Shown: positions 56,214 through 64,000 of the stretch, piece by piece
Numbering within the stretch: the first letter of the stretch is position 1
Layout: the number at the start of each line of letters is the position of its first letter
Source: Gerris lacustris
Taxonomy: Eukaryota > Arthropoda > Insecta > Hemiptera > Gerridae
Direction of reading: 5' to 3'
Length of the DNA stretch: 64,000 nt
Assembly: GCA_951217055.1 (NCBI GenBank)
Contig: OX578277.1
Location: 106,090,119 to 106,154,118, forward strand
Translations under genes and position numbers: made by a program
The notes under the pieces: generated by a model
Told to the model about the DNA's origin: nothing
Databases searched by the model: none
The model's input: the letters and a program-made list of their open reading frames with translations, nothing else

Positions 56214-56519
56214 AATAGATTTGTACATGAAGTATCAATCTTTAGTTATATCTATATTAGTATATAGTTTAATATCTAATATAGTAAATATTAATATCGA
56301 ATTCTAATATAGCAATATCTGTAAATAGTTAAATATCTTAGAATTTACCTATATTTTTATAAATTAAGTCACTGTAGGAAACAGTCCTTAATAAATTAAG
56401 TCAACTGTAAGTCCTAAGTAAGTAAAGCTGTATGTAAGGTATTCATTTATCGAGAAACATGCATTTTACATTAACATTGTATAATGTCCATGTAATGTCA
56501 TTATACAAGTTGTCAATGG
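56214..56519. other. No feature recognised
   Basis: AT-rich, with atatagtaaatattaatatc-type simple sequence. Confidence 0.45.
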
Positions 56520-57347
56520 ACTAATATTTGTTATTATTATATAGATTATTGATTAATATTTAATGATTTTTCATTGTCTGCTACCACGGAAAAAATAGCA
56601 TTTTGAGCTAAATTTTTTTGAGCTACACGACTGTAATAGTACATTACGCGTCGAGTGCGGAAAGTAGCATTTTGCATGCGAGTGTGAAGTTTGCACCTGA
56701 GCGACAGCAAGGGTAGTAAAACCACACGAGCAATGCAAAATGCCGTTTTCGCACGAGTTGCGTACCGTACTTTATCTACGATTGTTAGATTTAAATAATA
56801 AATACAGAAAAAAATAAACTTGCTGTATATAAATTCGTATCTCTCTCTTGATAAAAAAAAAAATAAACTTCCAGTATACAAGTTCGTATTTCTCTTTTGA
56901 TAAAGATAACATTAATTCATTAGTTGTATTTTGTGCCGAATTACTTAGGGAGGCGTATTATTCTCCTCATATTCGTCATAATCATTTAAATCACTCATTG
57001 ATTTTCACAAAAAACTCGATATAAAAGTTACTTTTATTAAACAAACAGCAAATTAGTCTTGTTAAATGTAAACAAACTCGCTAATCGTGCGTAAAGCTGA
57101 AGAATTCTTCTTCTTTACCGCGCTAGCGTGGTAAAGAAGAGGAATTCTTCAGAACTATGAGACGCGCATGCGCAATGAATACAAGTACGTAAATAATCAC
57201 TTTCTACGCATCTAAACAGAGATATAATGTTTATATTTCGTATCAATCGTAGATAAAGTGTTTTTTCTTTACTTTGGCAATTACATTAAATGTAATTGCC
57301 GCGGTAAAGAAAAAACTCACTTCACAGCCTAGTAACATAATATACTA
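56520..57347 (-). mobile_element. Family B element, copy 3 (split by family A copy 8)
   Basis: On the minus strand it starts aggctgtgaagtgagttttt at 57347 and reads ttaccgcggcaattacattt, then is interrupted by an A element after aaaaaacact and resumes with acagtcgtgtag (compare 36450-36475, which is uninterrupted). It is truncated at its far end near 56520. Confidence 0.75.
56636..57253 (-). mobile_element. Composite TA element family A, copy 8 (inside family B)
   Basis: TA at 56634-56635 and 57254-57255. Longest copy (618 bp), because part of the coding segment around 56810-56900 is duplicated (ttcgtatctctctcttgat and ttcgtatttctcttttgat). The hairpin centre is GCTAGC. Confidence 0.92.
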
Positions 57348-57587
57348 TTTCTTTATGTCTATGAGGTTAGAAATTGAAATTAGAGGGTCACAAAGGGGGT
57401 AAATTTCAATTATCTACTTTATGATCTGCGCTTTTTAAATAAAATAAAAATCAATGGAACTGATTTTAATGAAGATACCATAGATTACTGATTACGGAAG
57501 TATATTCATGCCTATAACATCAATAAAATCATTTTTGACTTGATTAATTAATAAATTAACAAAAATAAATCCTTACATGTCATTTTT
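57348..57587. other. No feature recognised
   Basis: AT-rich, non-coding. Confidence 0.4.
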
Positions 57588-58209
57588 AGGGTCCGTAGGC
57601 AAATCCAAGGACCCTTATATTTTCCTGCGTGTGTCTGTCCGTCCGTCCTGTCGCCTGCTCTCACGGCTACACCTTTCGTCCGATCACTTTAAAATTTGGC
57701 ATGTATGTGTCTTGTACCTACCCACATATTTTAAAAATATAGCGACTTAAAAAAAAATATTTTTCAAAATAATTAGGGTAAAAAACTGATTACAAAAATA
57801 TATAATTCTTTGGTTATAACTTTGATAGGGCGAGCGTAGGCAAGTTTGAAGTGGGTGTGAAACGTGTCCCCCCCCCCCCCTCTATCTCGCTTATGTGAAG
57901 TGCAAAAAATCTGAAAAAATTCCAGAACATTCTTCGACCAAAAGTAAAGAAACCACTTTTTGGAACTTACGAAAAAATTTTTTTTTTTTTTTTTATTGAC
58001 AAAATACGTTTTTTTATAACTATGGTCTTTTCGATGTATTTATATGGCTGTAGTCCGGTTCAGTGGCAAAACAATACTTTATCAGAAGTTTGTTTATGTG
58101 TTTTGAGAATATCAGACCCATAGGATAGTTCAAAGTAAGCTTTTTAGCATTTTAAAAAACACCATCAATAGGGTACTACTTAAACAATACAGTGTGGCCT
58201 ACGGACCCT
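57588..58209. mobile_element. TIR element, AGGGTCCGTAGGC ends
   Basis: A 13-bp perfect inverted repeat, AGGGTCCGTAGGC at 57588 and GCCTACGGACCCT ending at 58209, total 622 bp. The body contains gtctgtccgtccgtcc, a C run and a poly-T tract. No transposase. No clear target duplication found. Confidence 0.7.
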
Positions 58210-58718
58210 TGCTGTGTGCTGACTAGCACACACTTGACCTGTTTATTTTATATATTTTCTTCGCACAATTTGACATTTTACAATTTGACAATTTTACACA
58301 TTTGTTTTTTCACATTTTTTTTTTAATAATATAGATAGATATTTTACGTATTTATATATCACACCAATATCTTCACCATTGATTGATTTCGTATGATTTA
58401 TATTTATTTATCATTCAAATCTTTGTAGGTTTAAAACAACTTTTTTAACTGAGATTAATAATGTTTTGTGGAAGTTGGAATTGTTTACAGCCAAAGTTGA
58501 TCAGTTTAAGCTATAAAGTTGCTCAGCATCTTAACAGGTTTATAAGGGTTTAGCTGTTAATAAAAAGTTGTTATCATTAATCTTCAATCCATTCACTAGA
58601 TCAGCCTTCATCAGCAAACAAAGCCTTCGCTAAAACAAACAGTTTAAATTAACTTTATATAAAAGAAAAGAATCTGTTCTTTACTTTTTACCTTGCCTAT
58701 CTAACTCTAAAGGATGTA

Positions 58719-58719
<1 letters not shown>

Positions 58720-58810
<91 letters not shown>
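58720..58810. repeat. (AT)n microsatellite, about 90 bp
   Basis: Uninterrupted tatata run. Confidence 0.97.
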
Positions 58811-58817
<7 letters not shown>

Positions 58818-59212
58818 TAAAATGATAATCTTCAGGTATATACATCTTTAGATCCATCCGAAAATTAAAAGAAAATCTGTCAACAAACTGGAATAAATAT
58901 TTTCACAAACTCATCGTGATAATGAATTTACAATCTTAATTATCTAATTTAATTAATTAACAATGCAGCATATTAAAAAATAAATATGCCAGGAATGTTA
59001 TTTAAGCACACACACATAGTCTATAGGTAGTTAAAAAAAATCAACCATTTTAAGAGGGAGGCTAGTTAAAAGTTTGTTTTAACTTTTGAACGGTTTATTA
59101 TGACGCCTTTACAAACATTTATATCGTACAACGAAATTAAAACAATTCCTAAGTGTTTAGGTCTAATTGTCCCCAATATATTATATACATATTTTAAAAT
59201 TTTGGAGCGAGG
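58811..59212. other. No feature recognised
   Basis: AT-rich flank between the microsatellite and the LINE fragment. Confidence 0.45.
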
Positions 59213-59225
59213 GATTTTTTTTAAC

Positions 59226-60094
59226 TTACTTACTTACTTATTCCAGTCCTCTTCTACCTCTTGGTGTAGAGGATGTAGAAAGATGTCGCCAGTTTTTCCT
59301 GTCAGAAGCCATTGTCCTGGCATTTCTTGGGTCGATACCCCGATTGCGGAAAGCCGGTTCCTGGGAGTCTAGCCAAGTCATTCTAGGACGGCCTGGAGGC
59401 CGCCTTCCCTCGCTCTTCGACTCCGTCACTTGCTTCGGGATTCTGTGGTCCTCCATCCTGGCCACGTGGCCAAACCAGCGAAGCTTTTGTCTATCAATCT
59501 TATCAGATAGAGGCTCTGTTTGTACGCTCCTCCTGATGGTCTGGTTCCTAACTCGATCTCTTCCGGTCTTGCCCGTAGTTCATCTCAGGTAGCGCATCTC
59601 CATTGTCTGAAGTCGACTGCATCTACTTGAAGTTAGTTCCCAGGATTCACAACTATATGTCAGGGTGGGTAGGTATGTGGAGTTATACACCGCCATTTTT
59701 GTTCTGGTTGGGACTTCTCTCTTACCTAGAAAGACTCTTCTGAGTGCATTGTACAGCCTCCCTGTAGCTGCAATCCTAGTATTCAGATCCTTATCTGGCT
59801 TGCCATCAGCACTTAAGACTGCTTCCAGGTACTTGAATTCTTCCACCTGTTTAAGCTGTGTTAGTCCTACCATAATTGCGTGTTTGATTGGTTCCCGGCA
59901 GATCACCATGGTCTCTGTTTTGACTGTGTTGATCCGTAAACCACGCCTCCTTAACTCCGATGCCCACACATCCATGTTTCGCTGTACCCTCTCTGCTGAG
60001 CCTGCCAGAAGAACTACGTCATCAGCATATGCCAACAATGAAAGCTTCACTGGGTTCATCTTCCAGTTCCCAACCTTAAAGGAAACCAAAGAAA
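59226..60094 (-). mobile_element. 5'-truncated non-LTR retrotransposon (RTE-like), one internal stop
   Basis: The minus-strand frame from 60089 contains the RT catalytic motif AYADDVVLLA and downstream RT blocks (LKQVEEFKYLEAVLSADG, RRVFLGKREVPTRTKMAVYN, YSCESWEL), then a TGA at 59582-59580, and continues in the same frame through HVARMEDHRIPKQVTESKSE and GRRPPGRPRMTWLD to a stop near 59238. The C-terminal layout is like RTE/CR1-type LINEs. The 3' end has a (taag)n tail (59223-59240 inverted). Candidate target duplication: gatttttttttac-like sequence at 59213-59225 and 60095-60108. Endonuclease and most of RT are missing. Confidence 0.85.
59238..60089 (-). pseudogene. Reverse transcriptase C-terminal fragment
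   Basis: Coding remnant of the LINE above: about 283 codons in one frame with a single TGA after RYLR. The codon sits where the family usually has a Trp, so one substitution accounts for it. It begins inside RT at SFKVGNWKMNPVKLS, about 20 residues before YADD. Not functional. Confidence 0.85.
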
Positions 60095-60296
60095 GATTTT
60101 TTTTTTACACGTATGCAAAATTATTTGTAAAACAATTTTCATGTATAGTCCAGGAGATAGAGTGCAAAAAGTGTCTGATTAACATCAAGCTAGAATTTTG
60201 TGTATAAGTAAATCTTTTGAAGCCTTTTAAAAATATTTGGTTGGCTAAGTTCGTCTGCGGAACATTGCTTGGCAATATATAGCATTTAAAAAAACA

Positions 60297-60574
60297 AAAC
60301 CGGTGGAGAGCGACCATGTCCCGCACTTTACTGTGGACAATGTGATTTTCATGATCCTGAGTACGAAATTAGTTAGCAGACCAAAAATTAAGTTGATGAA
60401 AGATTTTCACTAGATAAGTTACCACTTTTATTTCGAGTAATATTTGAATATGTAGCCTATCAAGTAACAAACTCAAATCAACTTGATTTTCGGTCTACTA
60501 ACTAATTTTGTACGCATGATCATGAAAATCGCATTGTCCACCATAAAGGGTGACATGGCCGCTCTCCACCGGTT
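60297..60574. mobile_element. Foldback MITE, about 105-bp arms
   Basis: aaaccggtggagagcgacca...gaccaaaaattaagttgatg pairs with caacttgattttcggtctac...gctctccaccggttt, total 278 bp. Non-coding. It lies between the LINE fragment and the family L repeat. Confidence 0.8.
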
Positions 60575-60589
60575 TTTACTTTCTCATAT

Positions 60590-61085
60590 AAAGAGAATTT
60601 GTGTTATTGTGATGTCACGAAAATTCGAATTTGAGATTTTGATGGATTTACACGTTTCGAGGTCCCCTGAGTCCAAAAAAGTGGTTTTTAAAAAATGTCT
60701 GTCGTCTGTCGTCTGTCTGTGCAGACGCCTGGAGCCTAAACTACCGGGCCGATTTTGACGAAATTCGGCATACATATTCAGAAATATCATACCCCAAGGC
60801 GAAATCGAGAAATGAATTTTAGCTCCAAATTTGGGGGCGCAACCCCCCAAAAACTCATTTCAAAATAATTATTTCTCGAGAACAGTTCCGACGATTTTGA
60901 TTAAAAAATTCTAAAATGTAGTCCATTTAAATACGAATCAAACGATATAAGCTGTTTTCCCGGGAAAAATCTAGCTCCTGATACAATAGCTTAAAATGCG
61001 GATGGAGAGGGGGCGGTTTCAATTCCCCACCCAGGAGAAGTTATTTTTGTGATAAATTTTGATGAAATGTTCAATAATAATTAAA
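60590..61085 (-). repeat. SINE-like repeat family L, inverted copy
   Basis: Inverted relative to 15930-16395, with the same block order: cctcgaaacgtgtaaatcca near 60655 (inverted), gcccccaaatttggagc near 60830, aaaatcgtcggaac near 60890, and a box-B-like ggtttcaattccccac near 61015. Confidence 0.6.
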
Positions 61086-61167
61086 TGTACATACTAAAAC
61101 TAATAAATGGAAAACTCTGGGCTAAGTAATTATGAACTCGAATATGAGAAAGTTTGTCTGAGTTGTC

Positions 61168-61796
61168 TTGGACCTATTTTTTTTTTTTTTTTTTTTAATT
61201 TTTAATATAAATAAATTAAAGCTTTGTGTCCCTATGGGTTTCATCAGACTTTGGCACTCGCCTGGTTTAATGACATCCGCAAATAACTTGAATATTTTAA
61301 TTTCAGTTCTAAAAATAACGCATTACGGTAAAAAAATTCCATTATATAAATAAATCGTAACATAATACTCAAGTACTTAATGCTTGTTTTCTAAGCACTG
61401 ATGATGGCTTTATAAAAATGTGAAAGGATCTTTGAAAGGTTCATACTTGAGTACATTCTGTAGCTTGGTAAAATTAAGGACTTCATTAATAATAGTCAAG
61501 TATATACTTAAGACAAGTGTGAAAGTAAGACTTGAGTAGATAAGGAACACGTGGCTTCCTTATCTAATCTTGATAACACTTGACATTGAGTCAACATTGC
61601 TGTATAATCAAATGTAAATCTACCTCTTCATCAACTTGCTTCTAACCAACAATCCTCCGTATGAATTATTCATATTTACCTCAACTACTTGACATTGTCA
61701 TTTTTGCCTCCTACAATACTTTTATTTTAATAGGGTTTAAAATAAAAATATTGAAATTTTTAAGTTACAAAATCCTTTCTCATATACATATTTTTA
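61168..61796. other. Non-coding stretch with one hammerhead-like motif
   Basis: cactgatgatggctttataa near 61396, followed by gtgaaagg, is related to the two motifs at 4370-4400 and 5440-5470. Nothing else is recognisable apart from a poly-T run at 61180-61196. Confidence 0.5.
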
Positions 61797-62285
61797 TTGT
61801 GGTTGTCATTATTCTGCAATATTCTTACCATTTGACGTATTTCTTACTGTGGTTGTCATTATTCTGTAATATCCTTACCATTTGACGTATTTCTTACAGT
61901 GGTTGTCATTATTCTGTAATATCCTTACCATTTGACGTATTTCTTACTGTGGTTGTCATTATTCTGCAATATCCTTACCCTTTGACGTATTTCTTACTGT
62001 GGTTGTCATTATTCTGCAATATCCTTACCCTTTGACGTATTTCTTACTGTGGTTGTCATTATTCTGCAATATCCTTACCCTTCGACGTTATTTCTTACTG
62101 TGGTTGTCATTATTCTGCAATATCCTTACCCTTTGACGTATTTCTTACTGTGGTTGTCATTATTTTGCAATATCCTTACCCTTTGACGTATTGTTTACTG
62201 TGGTTGTCATTATTCTGCAATAGCCTTACTCTTTGACGTACTTCTTAATGTGTGGTTGTCATTATTCTGCAATATCCTTATCCTA
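61797..62285. repeat. Minisatellite, 50-bp unit, about 10 copies
   Basis: actgtggttgtcattattct, then gcaatatccttaccctttga and cgtatttctt, repeat every 50 bp (61801, 61851, 61901...). The last units gain one or two bases. Confidence 0.95.
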
Positions 62286-62814
62286 TATGACTAAACGTTT
62301 CTGTGCCTTTAAATCGTTGTTATGTCAACATGTCCTTGTAAACTTTAATAATTATGTTACTTGTTACATTATTTTAATTTAGTTGTAATATTCTTTAAAA
62401 ATTAACAAATAAAAATAAGACCTTAAAATAAATTTTATCATGAAATGCGACATATTGTTTTTATAATTATTTTTTTTTTTAATTCGCATGAGGAAAATAA
62501 AATTATCACATTTTCTTGAAGTCGATTTCGCATCAGGGATGCTTGCAAAGTATAATTTTTGTAAATGTATATAAGTTAACGTTAACAACAGACATTACGC
62601 TGACTTGCTAGAAACCCGTGTCAGCGCTTTAGCAATATATAACTAGTGCGTAAAGCCACCGCTCACTAGTCTTGTTTTCACGGTTAACTCTAACTATACT
62701 CGTATTCAAGGTATTATTTATACTTAGTTGTAAAATCAATTTTGTTATTTTTTAACTTAAAGAAAACCCTATTTAAAAGATACTCATTTTATTTGAAAAG
62801 TTAACTTAGATATA
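62286..62814. other. No feature recognised
   Basis: AT-rich. The minus-strand 69-codon frame at 62379-62588 lacks recognisable motifs. Confidence 0.45.
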
Positions 62815-63396
62815 ATAAAAAATCACAGGGAAGTACTTTTTAGGGTTTTTTAGGTTGTTAAGCATATAATATGTTATTATATTCTGAAATAATATATTAG
62901 TAAGGGTTCGATCCCCTGGGTCCCCCCCTGGTTCGATCCCCAGGGTCACAATATTTATTATCGGTATAATAACGAAAAGGCAAACAACATTTTTTTCTGG
63001 AAAATTTCATCGCCCTTCCATAAGGTATTAGCGTGAATTATTTAAAAATTTTAGGACTAGCCGTTATACCTATAGGGTGATTGGGAGGGAGGGGGGAGAT
63101 TTTGGGGGTATATTTTAACTTATAAATGCAACAAAAAATGAAATTTTTTAAAAATATTTATATATAATATATTTGTATATTTTCTTATCAGTAGCTTTTA
63201 TTTAGTACCCCATTAAATTAAAATGTTTAGCCTATCTATATTTTTCCTATTTGTGGGTCAAAAAGCTACGCCAATACTCTCTAATGTGAATTATTGTTCG
63301 GAGGATATAATAACCAAAGTACGACGGACGGACAGACACATCATCACCCTCGGGATAAGAGTTTCGAGTTCGAGGATGATCTACCAACACTAAAAA
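62815..63396 (+). repeat. Family J, decayed copy 2
   Basis: atcacagggaagtactttt, tttagggttttttaggttg, two ggttcgatcccc boxes near 62905 and 62930, aattatttaaaaattttagg, and a degenerate right end ctaccaacactaaaaa. Same order as 32185-33095. Confidence 0.65.
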
Positions 63397-64000
63397 TGAT
63401 ATAAAAATTTGTCTGCAGAAAGAATATATATATATAATATAATTTTTTTTTTTGTTTTTTAAATAATATTTTTTTGGTCTCATCTATTTCTAAACGTGTA
63501 AATACATCAAAATCTCAGAATCGTAGATTCTGCATCAACCGCAGTATTTTTTAAGTATTCGAGAATCTATAAAAAGGAGTCGATAAAAATCTTGTAAGGA
63601 GTCATTTGCTTAAGGATAATGATAAAGTATTTGTGATAAGAACGTAACCTTCTGAAAATTTCCGATAATATTTTCCTGATTAAGATTTATTTTTTTTTTT
63701 TTTTTAATGATCTTTTTTCCTTCTTTTATCTCCAGTTCAGTAAGTAGTTTATTTATAACTTATAACGTTTCAATGTCATTATTATAGCTGGATAATTATG
63801 AAACTTATATTACGGGTGTGTTTGAATTTATAGACATTATAATCTTCTGGCTATATTTTCCTAGATTAATAAGATTTAGGGATCTACATTTAGAAGTTAT
63901 TATCTTCTAGCAATTAGATCTTACAAGATATAATAAGAGAAGATAGTAAAATAACTAAATTGTCATCTATATACATATAAAAGCCGAATATATTATTTAA
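63397..64000. other. No feature recognised
   Basis: AT-rich to the window edge. A short piece near 63485-63530 (cgtgtaaatacatcaaaatc) matches part of family L. Confidence 0.5.

Overview
This is an AT-rich eukaryotic window, almost certainly from an insect nuclear genome. The evidence is GT-AG introns, tRNA-derived SINEs, TA/TTA/TTAA-flanked MITEs, a Ty3/gypsy-type LTR element, a 5'-truncated LINE, and one spliced gene for a secreted Gly/Tyr/Pro-rich protein with a clip-like cysteine end. I cannot fix the order (Lepidoptera, Coleoptera and Hemiptera all remain possible). There are no operons, bacterial genes or CRISPR arrays. Most long reading frames in the window are accidental frames inside repeats.

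Layout. 0-5.5 kb: a 64-bp minisatellite, a piggyBac-type MITE, fragments of a dispersed repeat (family D), two tRNA-derived SINEs with clean target-site duplications, and a possible Penelope-like remnant with hammerhead-like motifs. 5.5-13.4 kb: a three-exon minus-strand gene rebuilt from splice sites and phase (283 aa). Its 6.5-kb first intron holds a very young LTR retrotransposon (9208-13165, identical 224-bp LTRs, 4-bp TSD) inserted antisense about 28 bp from the splice donor. This element has lost its integrase by an in-frame deletion. 13.4-21.7 kb: decayed repeats, foldback elements carrying tRNA-like sequence, and a 1164-bp element with a TTA duplication and GTTTGCAAAC repeats. 21.8-44.2 kb: nested MITEs and large foldbacks. 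44-52 kb: D-family and tRNA-like repeats, three homogeneous tandem arrays, and a possible isolated exon. 52-58 kb: further copies of families A, B and D, and a 579-bp inverted repeat with exon-like content. 58-64 kb: an AT microsatellite, a LINE fragment with one internal stop, more foldbacks, and a 50-bp minisatellite.

The most unusual system is a composite element here called family A. Eight copies lie in 64 kb, each bounded by TA and about 540-620 bp long. Each joins module A1 (13-bp TIRs, a GCGCATGCGC palindrome, a perfect hairpin, and a start-codon-proximal coding segment resembling the N-terminus of Crypton/tyrosine-recombinase-like proteins) to module A2 (an imperfect 137-bp palindrome) through a shared central TA. 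Three copies sit inside families B and C and one inside D, where the interrupted host repeat can be read across the insertion. This shows that the A1+A2 composite moves as one unit. Family labels A, B, C, D, E, J, K and L are local to this report.
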